This document shows positions 43,547 through 52,217 of a stretch of 64,000 nt of DNA, one piece after another. How positions within the stretch are numbered: position 1 is the first letter of the stretch; the number at the start of each line of letters is the position of its first letter. The position numbers were made by a program, and so were the translations under genes. The notes below the pieces were generated by a model. The model searched no databases and was not told the origin of the DNA. It saw only the letters and a list, made by a program, of their open reading frames with translations. This stretch comes from an uncultured Oscillibacter sp. (GTDB lineage Bacteria > Bacillota_A > Clostridia > Oscillospirales > Oscillospiraceae): assembly GCA_951800675.1 (NCBI GenBank), contig CATOKC010000002.1, positions 5,368 through 69,367 of the forward strand, given 5' to 3'.

Positions 43547-44035
43547 ATGAGCATAAACCACCAGGCGGAGCGGCTGGCGAACGCCTACGCCGACGCGATT
43601 CTCCGCCTCAGCTACACTTATTTGAAAAACACCTACGACGCCCAGGACGTCTGCCAGACGGTTTTCGTCAAGCTCCTGACGGAGCCCCGGGAATTCGACA
43701 GCGCCGAGCACGAGCGGGCCTATGTCCTGCGCATGGCGGCCAACGCCTGCAAGGACCTTTTGAAAAGCCCCTGGCGGAAGCGGACCTGCGGCCTGGAAAC
43801 CGTGCTGGAGGTCCCCGCCCCGGAGACGGGGGACGGCTCCGTCCTGGCGGCGGTGAACGAGCTGCCCGCCAACTACCGCACGGTGATTTACCTCTTTTAC
43901 TACGAAGGCTACCAGGCGGCGGAGATCGGGAAAATTCTCGGCGTGCCCACCGCCACGGTTCACACCCGCCTGGCCCGGGGCCGGGCAAGGCTCAAGGATA
44001 TCTTAGGAGGTATGGACTATGAGCGATCTGTTTGA
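43547..44035 (+). CDS. ECF RNA polymerase sigma factor
   Basis: A 162-aa group 4 sigma factor. Region 2 is seen in LRLSYTYLKNTYDAQDVCQTVFVKLL, and region 4 in LPANYRTVIYLFYYEGYQAAEIGKILGVPTATVHTRLARGRARL. No region 3, as expected. The last 17 bases overlap the downstream DUF4179 gene, its likely anti-sigma factor. CAAAGGAG precedes ATG. Confidence 0.95.
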   Translation: MSINHQAERLANAYADAILRLSYTYLKNTYDAQDVCQTVFVKLLTEPREFDSAEHERAYVLRMAANACKDLLKSPWRKRTCGLETVLEVPAPETGDGSVLAAVNELPANYRTVIYLFYYEGYQAAEIGKILGVPTATVHTRLARGRARLKDILGGMDYERSV

Positions 44036-45080
44036 TTACAAAAAGGAGATGAGCGAATTGCGCTTTACGGAGATTCAGAAGAAAGCCCTGGCGGAGGCCG
44101 CCGCCTCTGCCGCCCGGACCCCGGCAAAACGCCGCCGCCCCGTGTTCCGCACGGCCCTGATTGCCGCCGCCATGGCCGCCGTGCTGGCGGTGGGGTCCAG
44201 CGCGGCGGGGATTCTGCCCAGCCCCGCGGAGATTTTCACCCCTCTGTTCGGCGGGGCCGCGGCCCAGACGGAGGTCATTGACAAGATCGGGCGTCCTATT
44301 GGGGCATCGGACACGGACAATGGAATTACCATCACAGCGGAAGCCATCATGGGCGATCAATACAACGCCGTCATTGTCTACACCCTCACCCGGGACGACG
44401 GGGAGCGGTTCCTGCCCGAGGGCAAGAGCCTGGACGAAACCCATCTGATGATGGGCGGTTACGGCGGGGCCAGCTGGGTCAGGGGCGGCACCCACGGCGG
44501 GTCCTGGTTTGTGGACGAGGACCCGGAGGACAACCAAATCCAGCTGGTGGAGACCGCCAGCTCTAACGTAGCCATGACCAAAGGAACCGCCAACGCGAGT
44601 TTTGAGGACCTGCAATACTGGAACGCGGAGACGGAACAGGCCGAGCTCCTCTATCCCGGCAAGTGGAAGCTCCGCTTCGAGGTGGACTACGAGGACTGCT
44701 CCGTCCGCCTGGGCGGTGGCGAGACCTTCTCCCAGGACGGCTTGACCTTCACCATTGACGAGGTCACCGTCTCCCCCATCGCCGTCCGGGCGGCCTACAC
44801 GGCGGACGAGGCTGTGGTCTGGAGCGACAGCCCCAGCGGGCGGCAGGACCCCCAGGACGCCCGCCAATCCCAGCGGTACTTTGAGAACGTTGAAGTTCTC
44901 TTAACCAAAACCGACGGCACGGTGCTTGATCTCAGTAATGCCGGCGGCAGCATTTCCCCGGACTATGACACAGGTATCTCCCTCTGTGCCAAGGGCCAGG
45001 TCCTGGAGGAAATCATCCCCCTGGCGGAGTTGCAAAGCATTTCCGTGGGCGGCGTGACCTACGAGATTCCCCACGATTAA
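44019..45080 (+). CDS. DUF4179-type membrane anti-sigma factor
   Basis: A 353-aa protein. The short N-terminal cytoplasmic helix region includes MSDLFDYKKEMSELRFTEIQ. A membrane helix lies at about residues 46-65 (RTALIAAAMAAVLAVGSSAAG), followed by a large extracytoplasmic beta-rich domain of DUF4179 type. Such proteins hold their ECF sigma factor at the membrane until a cell-surface signal releases it. The overlap with the sigma gene supports a pair. Confidence 0.85.
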   Translation: MSDLFDYKKEMSELRFTEIQKKALAEAAASAARTPAKRRRPVFRTALIAAAMAAVLAVGSSAAGILPSPAEIFTPLFGGAAAQTEVIDKIGRPIGASDTDNGITITAEAIMGDQYNAVIVYTLTRDDGERFLPEGKSLDETHLMMGGYGGASWVRGGTHGGSWFVDEDPEDNQIQLVETASSNVAMTKGTANASFEDLQYWNAETEQAELLYPGKWKLRFEVDYEDCSVRLGGGETFSQDGLTFTIDEVTVSPIAVRAAYTADEAVVWSDSPSGRQDPQDARQSQRYFENVEVLLTKTDGTVLDLSNAGGSISPDYDTGISLCAKGQVLEEIIPLAELQSISVGGVTYEIPHD

Positions 45081-45095
45081 CCCCCAGGTTCCCGA

Positions 45096-45247
45096 GGAAC
45101 GGGCCGCCGGGGCGGCGGCCCCTACGGGCGGTTTCCCGGAGGCGGTCCCGTCACGGATATTCCTTCATTCGGCGCATTCGTAGGGGCCGCCCCCCTGGGC
45201 GGCCCGTTCCCCCTGAAACCGCCAAGCCCCCGGGCGGCCCGTTCCCC
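45096..45247. repeat. Compound extragenic inverted repeat
   Basis: An arm at 45096-45126 (GGAACGGGCCGCC...GCGGCCCCTACG) matches the reverse complement of 45179-45210. Outer GGGCGGTTTC/GAAACCGCC partners lie near 45126 and 45215. A partial third copy, GGGCGGCCCGTTCCCCC, ends at 45247. This is extragenic REP/MITE-like DNA between convergent genes. Confidence 0.7.
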
Positions 45248-45255
45248 CAACCAAC

Positions 45256-45281
45256 AAGGCCGGGACAATTGTCCCGGCCTT
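45256..45281. terminator. Palindromic terminator after the metallo-beta-lactamase-fold gene
   Basis: A perfect 26-base palindrome (AAGGCCGGGACAA / TTGTCCCGGCCTT) immediately downstream of the minus-strand gene. Confidence 0.75.
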
Positions 45282-45285
45282 CGCC

Positions 45286-46236
45286 TTACTCAATCTCCAT
45301 ATGTACCGACTCGTGGAACTGGGGCTCAACAAGCCCGGGAATCTCCACCGCGTCGGTGAAATGCAGCTCCTCCGCGTACTCCTTCAAAAGCGACACAATG
45401 TAGGGATGGGGCCGCTCGTCGGGCCGCCCCGCCGCCACGCTGACCACTATGGTCTTGGGGGCCAGGCGGCTGATGGCCTTGCGGTTGCAGGAGGACAGCG
45501 ACGCATGGTGGGGAACCTTCAAAATATCGCAGGGGGTCAGGGTGTCGTTGTCCCAGACGGCGCAGTACATGTCGCCTCCCAGGACGATCTCCTTCCCGTG
45601 GTAGTACAGCCGCTGGCGGAGGCTGGAGATGTTCATGGCCTTGGTCCAGCGCATGAGGTCATAGCGGTTCCGCTCCCCCCGGAAGGCCGCGTCGTACACG
45701 GCCTTCTGCCGGGGGTACAGGGAGGGCTCGCCGGGGAGAATCTCCATGGTCAGGTTCTCCGTCAGTTGCAGCGTCTCCACCTTGTCCCCGGGGATCTCCA
45801 TAAACTCCCCCACCCGCCCCGGGTGGTCCCGGAGGGCCGTGGCGTAGAAATCCAGGCACCGGAGCAGGTTCCGGGCCGCGCCGGGGAGCTCGTTGTCCCC
45901 GTCGGGGTCCAGGGGGCCGTGGCCCTCCGGCGGGACATAGGCGGAAATGAACCGGTCCACCGCCGCCGCGTCTAAAACCCGGCCCAGGCCGCCGATGTGG
46001 TCCCGGTGGAAGTGGGTGGCCAGGAGGACATCCAGTTTGTCAATCCCCTGCTTTTTCAGGAAGTCCCCGGCGTAAATCCGCCGGGACCTTGGATCCAGCT
46101 CCCCCGGGTGGTCGTCCCGGACGAGACAGTCGTGTCCGCAGTCCACCAGCATGGCGAAGCGCCGCGCGCCTCCCTCCAGCTCTTGAATCAGGATGGAATC
46201 CCCGTTGCCGACGTTGATAAAATCCAATACCAGCAT
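45286..46236 (-). CDS. Metallo-beta-lactamase-fold hydrolase (ComEC C-domain-like)
   Basis: A 316-aa soluble protein. It starts MLVLDFINVGNGDSILIQ, with the metal motif ATHFHRDHIGGLG (HxHxDH) and later metal ligands in LGGDMYCAVW and KVPHHASLSS. This layout is like the beta-lactamase domain of ComEC but free of membrane helices. Such proteins may be nucleases or hydrolases of unknown substrate. GGGGGAACGG precedes ATG. Confidence 0.88.
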   Translation of the reverse strand: MLVLDFINVGNGDSILIQELEGGARRFAMLVDCGHDCLVRDDHPGELDPRSRRIYAGDFLKKQGIDKLDVLLATHFHRDHIGGLGRVLDAAAVDRFISAYVPPEGHGPLDPDGDNELPGAARNLLRCLDFYATALRDHPGRVGEFMEIPGDKVETLQLTENLTMEILPGEPSLYPRQKAVYDAAFRGERNRYDLMRWTKAMNISSLRQRLYYHGKEIVLGGDMYCAVWDNDTLTPCDILKVPHHASLSSCNRKAISRLAPKTIVVSVAAGRPDERPHPYIVSLLKEYAEELHFTDAVEIPGLVEPQFHESVHMEIE

Positions 46237-46587
46237 AAGCCGTTCCCCCTCACTTCTTTATTTTAGATAGGATACCATAGCCCCGGAGGCGGCGCAAGGA
46301 AAATTCCCCCACCCCGGCCTCCAAAATTTCACCCGGATTTTTGACATCCTGGCAAAAGGCCGCTCCTCCGCCGCAGGCAGGGGGTGAGAGCAGCCGCGGC
46401 CTCGGGGGAGGAAAATTTTCCCTCCCGATTATATGATATATAATTGTAACAAACCGTGCCTTCGCAAGCGGCCTCCCGGACCTCGCCTTCTCTTTTTCCC
46501 CGCAGCTTCTGGACAGGCGGGGAATCCGGTGCTATAATAAACTTGTTAGGGTATCGTTTATCTTAGAGGGAGGAAGCAATCGACTTT
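46237..46587. other. Intergenic region before the ZIP transporter gene
   Basis: About 350 bases. An AT-rich block lies near 46430-46460 after a GGGAGGAAAATTTTCCCTCCC palindrome (about 46404-46425). The ZIP promoter is at 46510-46538. No gene seen. Confidence 0.55.
46510..46538 (+). promoter_or_regulatory. Promoter of the ZIP transporter gene
   Basis: TGGACA (46510-46515), 17 bases, then an extended -10 TGCTATAAT ending at 46538. The same TGCTATAAT block occurs before mutY and the MFS gene. Confidence 0.8.
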
Positions 46588-47316
46588 ATGAACAATATGA
46601 CAATGGGTTTGTGGACCACGCTGCTGGTCACCGCCGCCGCCGGCATCGGCGGCACCGGCCTGGGGGGCGCTTTGGCCACGTTGTTTCGCCGGGACTCCGG
46701 CCGGGAGGCCAGCCTGCTTTTGAGCTTTGCCGCCGGGGTGATGGTGTCCGTGTCCTGCTTCGGCCTTTTGACGGAGGCCGCCGCCCCGGGGGCCATGGAG
46801 CTGGTGGCCCTGGGGGTGCTGCTGGGCTGCGGCGCCACGTCGGGGTTCAACGCCCTGCTGGACCGGGGGAAGCCCACCGGCGGGCTGGTGCTGGCGGGGC
46901 TGGTGATGGCCGCCGCCATCGCCCTGCACAACGTGCCGGAAGGCATGGTCATCGGCGCGTCCTTCATCGGCGGCACCATGCGCCAGGGCTGGACCCTGGC
47001 GGCGGTCATCGGCTTACACAACATCCCGGAGGGCATGGCCATCTCCGCTCCCATGGTGGCGGGAGGCGAGCGCCGCTGGCGGGCGGCGGGTCTGGCGGCC
47101 CTCTCCGGGGCCCCCACGGTGCTGGGGGCCGCCCTGGGCTACTGCCTGGGCACCCTGGGCCCCACGGCCCTGACCCTGACGCTGAGCTTTGCCGCCGGGG
47201 CCATGCTGTACGTGGTTTTTGGCGAGCTGCTCCCCGAGGCGGCGGGTCTCTGGAAGAGCAAGCTCCCCGCCCTGACGGCGGTGCTGGGAGTTTTGGTCGG
47301 CATGCTGATTGTCTAA
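46588..47316 (+). CDS. ZIP family divalent metal transporter
   Basis: A 242-aa, eight-helix metal permease of the ZupT/GufA type. Metal-binding signatures are ALHNVPEGMVIG (helix 4) and GLHNIPEGMAIS (helix 5). It probably moves zinc or related divalent cations into the cytoplasm. GGGAGGAAG lies rather far (about 13 bases) from the ATG. No regulator binding site was seen. Confidence 0.95.
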   Translation: MNNMTMGLWTTLLVTAAAGIGGTGLGGALATLFRRDSGREASLLLSFAAGVMVSVSCFGLLTEAAAPGAMELVALGVLLGCGATSGFNALLDRGKPTGGLVLAGLVMAAAIALHNVPEGMVIGASFIGGTMRQGWTLAAVIGLHNIPEGMAISAPMVAGGERRWRAAGLAALSGAPTVLGAALGYCLGTLGPTALTLTLSFAAGAMLYVVFGELLPEAAGLWKSKLPALTAVLGVLVGMLIV

Positions 47317-47374
47317 GAGCCGGTTTTTCCTCCCCGGTTGTATGGGGGCGTGCAACGCCGCCCCGCCGGGAGCC

Positions 47375-47404
47375 GTTGTTGACGGCGCTGTTCTTGACGG
47401 CGCG
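47375..47404 (+). repeat. 15-bp tandem repeat upstream of the small HTH gene
   Basis: GTTGTTGACGGCGCT and GTTCTTGACGGCGCG are adjacent copies with 13 of 15 matches, 27 bases before the HTH gene. It could be a regulator-binding site. Confidence 0.5.
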
Positions 47405-47430
47405 CGAATTACGATCAGGAGGAACCTTCC

Positions 47431-47706
47431 ATGCACAAAGCAACGCAGCAAAAGCGGCCCCTGCGGAATCAGGATATTCGGGCGGCCATCGCGCGGGCGG
47501 GCCTGCGCTACTGGTGGGTGGCCGAGGAGCTGGGCGTGGCCTGCGGCACCCTGTCCAACCGGCTGCGCAAAGAGCTCTCTCAGGAGGAAAAGCAGGAGGT
47601 CCTGTCCGCCGTCCAGCGGCTGGCGGACCGCCAAGGTATTCCGGAATGTCCCTGCCCCGGAATGACGCTGGAGGCCCGAGCCACCATCCCGGGACGGGGC
47701 TGGTGA
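47431..47706 (+). CDS. Small HTH protein
   Basis: A 91-aa probable DNA-binding protein. Residues about 12-50 form a Xre/phage-repressor-like HTH (RNQDIRAAIARAGLRYWWVAEELGVACGTLSNRL). AGGAGG precedes the ATG by 8 bases. A terminator follows. The short cysteine-containing tail (PECPCPGM) is not typical. The target is unknown; the tandem repeat upstream could be its own operator. Confidence 0.8.
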   Translation: MHKATQQKRPLRNQDIRAAIARAGLRYWWVAEELGVACGTLSNRLRKELSQEEKQEVLSAVQRLADRQGIPECPCPGMTLEARATIPGRGW

Positions 47707-47718
47707 ACAACAAAAAGC

Positions 47719-47750
47719 GAGGCGGCGTGGCCAAACAGCCATGCCGCCTC
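47719..47750 (+). terminator. Terminator after the small HTH gene
   Basis: GAGGCGGCGTGGC pairs with GCCATGCCGCCTC (one mismatch), followed by CTTTTTCTTT. Confidence 0.88.
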
Positions 47751-47758
47751 CTTTTTCT

Positions 47759-48847
47759 TTATTTGTAGTACGCCACCAGCAAATCCACCACCATCCCGTA
47801 GGACTGAATCCCCCGCTCATCACCATAGCTTTTCAGCAGCCTGTCATAGACCTTGTTGCTGGCCTTTTGGACCGGCGTGTCCTGAAACTGGGCCCAGTAG
47901 GCGTTGTTATAGGCCAGGTCCAGCTGGACCTCCTCCGGCAGCATCTCCCGGATGGCCCAATAGCCCTCCGGGTCCTGGGAGTACAGGGCGTTGCCCAGGT
48001 ACACGTAGCCGATGAGCCAGCCGGAGTACCGATAGGCCGGGTCGGAGCAGGTGGTGGAGGCCAGCACCGCCAGGAAGTTGCACTCCTGCTCCGAGGCGAA
48101 GCCCCGCTGATGGGCCAGCTCATGGGCGATGGTGGAGGGCAGCATGCAGGCGGGGCTGTCCACATTGACGTTGGACTCCCCGGTGAAGGAGCTGTAAAAC
48201 CCGGTGAAATCCAGGGCGCTCATGAGCCGGGAGAAGGCCATGGGCTTCACGCCGGGGTCCTCGAAGGCCAGGAAGGGAAACGCCTCCGTGATTCCCTCAT
48301 AGGCCCGGACGCTGTTTGCCAGAATCTCCTCCCGGGGGACAGCGAAGAGGCCATGCTCATCCCGGGCCACGTTCCCCGCCGTCTCCGCCGTCCTTTCGGC
48401 AAAGTAGGCCGTCACCGCCCGCAAATCCTCCAGGGCCACGGGCTGGGCGTAAATCCCGGACTGATCCTGAAAGCCGTCCGTCCAGTAGTTCACCCCCCAC
48501 AAGAGGCAGAACCCAGCCCAGATGGACAGCACGACGCACACCGCCCCCAGGGCTCCGCGATAGGCCCGGCTGCCCCGCCGGTCTCCGGCCCGGATCACGG
48601 CAATCACATTCCAGACAAGATATCCCGCGCCGAAGAGGACCGCCAGCACCTCCACCAGCTCCATGACGGAGAAGGGGACCAGATAGCAAAGCCGCCCCAG
48701 CCCCCGCCGGAGGGGAGTGGTGAAGCGATCCGCTATGGCGTTCATCAGCCATCTCTGCCCCCGAAGGGTGAAGAAGGCCAGCAGAAGAACGCCGTCCGCC
48801 AGCAGCCAGATATGCAGTTTTCGGTACTTGTGGAAAAATGCTTTCAT
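47759..48847 (-). CDS. DUF3810 membrane protein, putative metalloprotease
   Basis: A 362-aa protein with three N-terminal membrane helices (about residues 12-32, 60-82 and 98-118) and an extracytoplasmic domain with the zincin-like motif IAHELAHQRGFASEQE. This is the DUF3810 layout; protease activity is inferred from HExxH. It begins two bases after the stop of the ABC ATPase gene, so it is the last gene of the peptide-import operon. It might cut peptides for import. Confidence 0.87.
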   Translation of the reverse strand: MKAFFHKYRKLHIWLLADGVLLLAFFTLRGQRWLMNAIADRFTTPLRRGLGRLCYLVPFSVMELVEVLAVLFGAGYLVWNVIAVIRAGDRRGSRAYRGALGAVCVVLSIWAGFCLLWGVNYWTDGFQDQSGIYAQPVALEDLRAVTAYFAERTAETAGNVARDEHGLFAVPREEILANSVRAYEGITEAFPFLAFEDPGVKPMAFSRLMSALDFTGFYSSFTGESNVNVDSPACMLPSTIAHELAHQRGFASEQECNFLAVLASTTCSDPAYRYSGWLIGYVYLGNALYSQDPEGYWAIREMLPEEVQLDLAYNNAYWAQFQDTPVQKASNKVYDRLLKSYGDERGIQSYGMVVDLLVAYYK

Positions 48848-48849
48848 TG

Positions 48850-49587
48850 TCACTCCGCAGCCGCCAACAGTTGTTTTGTATACGCCTCTTTCGGGTGGTC
48901 GAATATCTCCTCTACCGTCCCCCGCTCCACGATGCGTCCGCGCTTCATCACCAGCACCCGGTCGCAGAGCTGGTATACCACGTTCAAATCGTGGGAGATA
49001 AACAGGTAGCTCAAATCCAGCTCCCGCCGGAGGGAGCGGAGCAGGTCCAGAATCTGGGCCTGAATGGTCACGTCCAGGGCGGACACCGGCTCGTCGGCAA
49101 TCAGGAATTTGGGCCGCCGGATCAGCGCCGCGGCGATGCTGACCCGCTGGCGCTGGCCGCCGGAGAGCTCCGAGGGCTTCGCCCCCAGGCACTCCCCCGG
49201 CAGCTCCACCCGCTCCAGCATCTCCCGGACCCGGCGCTTCCGCTCCGCTTTATTGTACTTCCCGTAGACCCGCAGGGGCTCCTCCAGGGTCCACTCCACG
49301 CTGTAAAAGGGGTTCAGGGAGCTATAGGGGTCCTGGAAAATCATCTGGGGCCGCTTCGTGTAGTGGGTCACGGTCCCCCGGTCCGGCCTCACCATCCCCA
49401 GGATGGTTTTCGCCAGGGTGGACTTTCCCGTCCCCGACTCGCCCACCAGGCCCAGAATCTCCCCGTGGCGCACGTCGAAGGTCACGTCGTGGAGCACCTC
49501 CTGGCGCTCCCGCCGCCCAAACGGCCCCGCGCCGTCGTTATAGCCGCTGTCTACATGGCGCAAAGACAGCACCAGCTCCTCGCTCAT
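48850..49587 (-). CDS. Oligopeptide/dipeptide ABC transporter ATP-binding protein (OppF type)
   Basis: A 245-aa ATPase. Walker A is [15 protein letters not shown], the signature is [16 protein letters not shown] and Walker B is [12 protein letters not shown]. It includes [12 protein letters not shown] of the Opp/Dpp F subunit. It partners the preceding OppD-type ATPase, with which it overlaps by four bases. Substrate is inferred as peptides; nickel or glutathione systems share this architecture. Confidence 0.94.
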   Translation of the reverse strand: MSEELVLSLRHVDSGYNDGAGPFGRRERQEVLHDVTFDVRHGEILGLVGESGTGKSTLAKTILGMVRPDRGTVTHYTKRPQMIFQDPYSSLNPFYSVEWTLEEPLRVYGKYNKAERKRRVREMLERVELPGECLGAKPSELSGGQRQRVSIAAALIRRPKFLIADEPVSALDVTIQAQILDLLRSLRRELDLSYLFISHDLNVVYQLCDRVLVMKRGRIVERGTVEEIFDHPKEAYTKQLLAAAE

Positions 49588-50375
49588 GGCTCCGCCTCCT
49601 TCCGCTTCCGGGTGGGAATGGCGGCGATGAGCCGCTGGGTATAGGGGCGCCGGGGGTGATGGAACACCTCCTGGGCCTCCCCCTCCTCCACCAAAAGCCC
49701 TCTTTGCATCACCGCCACCCGGCCGCAGAGCTTCCGCACCACGTTCAAATCGTGGGAGATGAAGAGCATGGACACGCCGGACTCCCGGTTCAGCTTTTTC
49801 AAAAGCTCCAGAATCTGGGCCTGCACCGTCACGTCCAGGGCCGTCGTCGGCTCGTCCAGCAGCAGCAGCTTCGGGCTCGCGATCACCGCCGCCGCGATCA
49901 TAGCCCGCTGGAGCATGCCCCCGGAGAGCTGGTGAGGGTACTTTTCATACACCGCCTCCGCCTCCGGCAGCTCCACCGCCGCCATGGCCTCCACCGCCCG
50001 GCGGCGGCGCTCCTCCCGGCTTAAGCTTGTGTGGACCCGGAGGACCTCCTCCACCTGGGGGCCGATTTTCATCAGGGGGTCCAGGGCGCTCTGGGGCTCC
50101 TGGAACACCACGCCGATCTCCCGGCCCTGGACGCTCCGCAGCTCCGCCCGGTCCGCGTGGAGCAGCTCCTTCCCGTCCAGGAGAATCTCCCCGGAATAAT
50201 CGCACCGCTTCCGGGGCAGGAGGCCCGCCACGCTCATGGCGGTAACCGTTTTCCCGGACCCGGACTCCCCCACCAGGCCCAGGATTTCCCCCGCCCGGAT
50301 GGAGAGGGATACCCCGGCCACGGCCTCCCGGTCCCGATTGTGGAATTTCACATGAAGATCCCGTATCTCCAGCAT
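49584..50375 (-). CDS. Oligopeptide/dipeptide ABC transporter ATP-binding protein (OppD type)
   Basis: A 263-aa ATPase. Walker A is [17 protein letters not shown], the Q-loop has [17 protein letters not shown], the signature is [16 protein letters not shown] and Walker B is [12 protein letters not shown]. Its C-terminal [17 protein letters not shown] is the OppD/F oligopeptide-type tail. Its start shares a base with the permease stop (TGATG). Confidence 0.94.
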   Translation of the reverse strand: MLEIRDLHVKFHNRDREAVAGVSLSIRAGEILGLVGESGSGKTVTAMSVAGLLPRKRCDYSGEILLDGKELLHADRAELRSVQGREIGVVFQEPQSALDPLMKIGPQVEEVLRVHTSLSREERRRRAVEAMAAVELPEAEAVYEKYPHQLSGGMLQRAMIAAAVIASPKLLLLDEPTTALDVTVQAQILELLKKLNRESGVSMLFISHDLNVVRKLCGRVAVMQRGLLVEEGEAQEVFHHPRRPYTQRLIAAIPTRKRKEAEP

Positions 50376-51184
50376 CACAGCACCTCCCTGTCCCGCCGCC
50401 GCAGACCCTCGCCGATGAGGCCCACGCCAAACACCATCCACACGATGACCAGGCCCGTCCCGGCGGCGTACCAGGGAGCGGCGAAGAGCATCCCCTGGGC
50501 CTCGGAGAGCATATAGCCAAGAGACGCGTCCGGCGGCGTCACGCCGATGCCAAGAAAGCTCATGGACGCTTCCGCCAAAACCGCGTTATTAAAGCCGATG
50601 GTCAGGGCGGGCAGCAGCACCGGCAGGGTATTGGGCAGCATGTGGACCGCCAGAATCCGGGGGCTCGACGCCCCCATCAGCCGGGCGCTTTTGATATAGT
50701 TCACCTCCCGGAGGGAGGCGAAGGCCGTCCGGCTCACCCGGGCGAAGCTGGGGATAAACACCAGCCCCAGGGCGAGGATGACATTGCGTTTCTTTCCCGG
50801 CTCCAGAATGGAGATCACCACCAGGGCCAGGAGGATGCTGGGAAAGGCCGTCAGCGCGTCGTTGAGGCGCATCAACAGCTCGTCCACCCGCCCGCCGAAA
50901 TAGCCGGTGAGGGCCCCCGCCAGGCACCCGCAGACCGCCCCGATGGCCAGGGTGGCCAGGGCGATGGAGGCCGTGGTCCCGGCGCCCTTGAGGACCCGGC
51001 TGAAAATGTCCCGGCCGAAGTTGTCCGTGCCCATCCAGTGGGCCAGGGAGGGCCCGTCAAATTTTGGCCCCGCCGTCATGGCGTTGGGGTCATAGGGCGT
51101 CCAGAAGAAGCCCAAGAGAATCAGGGCCGCCAGCAGGCCGGTCAGCGCCAGCCCGGCGATGAAAAAGCCGTTTCCTCTTTTCAT
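50375..51184 (-). CDS. Oligopeptide/dipeptide ABC transporter permease (OppC type)
   Basis: A 269-aa permease with about six membrane helices. DNFGRDIFSRVLKGA near residue 55 is the OppC signature. The EAA loop that docks the ATPases is ASLREVNYIKSARLMGASSPRI, here in the form YIKSARLMGAS. The start overlaps the OppB-type stop by four bases. Confidence 0.94.
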   Translation of the reverse strand: MKRGNGFFIAGLALTGLLAALILLGFFWTPYDPNAMTAGPKFDGPSLAHWMGTDNFGRDIFSRVLKGAGTTASIALATLAIGAVCGCLAGALTGYFGGRVDELLMRLNDALTAFPSILLALVVISILEPGKKRNVILALGLVFIPSFARVSRTAFASLREVNYIKSARLMGASSPRILAVHMLPNTLPVLLPALTIGFNNAVLAEASMSFLGIGVTPPDASLGYMLSEAQGMLFAAPWYAAGTGLVIVWMVFGVGLIGEGLRRRDREVL

Positions 51185-52125
51185 GCCGCGCCTCCCAACC
51201 GGAGCCGGGGATCCAGGCGCTGATTGATCAAATCCGCCGCCGTCCCCGCCAGCACCACCCAGAAGGCCAGGATCACCACAATGGCCTGAACCACCGGATA
51301 GTCCCGGCCCCCGATGGAGGTCACCAGCATCCGCCCCAGACCGGGGATGACAAAGACCTGCTCCACCACAATGCTCCCCGCCACGATCTCCGCCAGGGTC
51401 TGAGCCAGGAAGGTGACCACCGGGGGCAGAGCGTTTTTCAGCACGTGCCGCCGCAGGACCTGCCCCCGGCCGTTCCCCCGGGAGATGGCGGTGCGCACAT
51501 AGTCCTTCCCCAATTCCTCCCGCACCGTGCTGCGGAGCATCCGCACCGTCATGGCAACGCGGGGAATGGAGAGGGCCATGGCGGCGAAGAGCAGGTACAC
51601 CGCCGCCCCGGCGAAGTCCTGCCTCGCGTCGGGGAACTGTCCGGGCACAAACCATTTCAGCCCCACGCCAAAGACCCAGGACAGCAAAATCCCGGTGAAA
51701 AAGGGCGGCACCGCCATGCCCAGCTGGTTCAGGGCCGTCCGCCCCCCCTCGAACCGCCGCCGCCCGGCGGACCAGAGCCCCAGGGGAATGGAAACCGCCG
51801 TAATCAGGGCAAAGCTCACCAGGCTCAGCCACAGGGTCAGCCGGATTTTTGGGGCCAGAAGCTCCCACACCGGCTGCTTATAGCTGGTGGAGACTCCCAG
51901 GTCTCCGGAGAAGAAGCCCAGCAGCCACTCCCCATAGCGCGCCAGCAGGGGCCGGTCCAGCCCCAGCTCCGCCCGGAGGGCCGCCAGCCGCTCCGGCGTG
52001 GCGGCGGTGCCCAGCATGGCGGTGGCCGTGTCGCCGGAGATGAGGGAAAAGGCCGCGAAGGTCAAAAAGGAAACCAGCAGCATGGTCGCCAGTCCCGCCA
52101 AGACCCGCCTGCATACATATTTCAT
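51181..52125 (-). CDS. Oligopeptide/dipeptide ABC transporter permease (OppB type)
   Basis: A 314-aa permease with about six helices. The N-terminal MKYVCRRVLAGLATMLLVSFLTF and the EAA loop LGKDYVRTAISRGNGRGQVLRRH are typical. ATG at 52125 follows GGGAG; a TTG two codons earlier is less likely. It pairs with the OppC-type permease. Confidence 0.94.
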   Translation of the reverse strand: MKYVCRRVLAGLATMLLVSFLTFAAFSLISGDTATAMLGTAATPERLAALRAELGLDRPLLARYGEWLLGFFSGDLGVSTSYKQPVWELLAPKIRLTLWLSLVSFALITAVSIPLGLWSAGRRRFEGGRTALNQLGMAVPPFFTGILLSWVFGVGLKWFVPGQFPDARQDFAGAAVYLLFAAMALSIPRVAMTVRMLRSTVREELGKDYVRTAISRGNGRGQVLRRHVLKNALPPVVTFLAQTLAEIVAGSIVVEQVFVIPGLGRMLVTSIGGRDYPVVQAIVVILAFWVVLAGTAADLINQRLDPRLRLGGAA

Positions 52126-52217
52126 AGGCAATCTCCCTTCGGGAAAGCAGGGAGAGCGGGGCGCGGAGAACGCTGTCCCCGAATCTCCACACTCCGCTCT
52201 CCCAAGCCCTCCAATGG

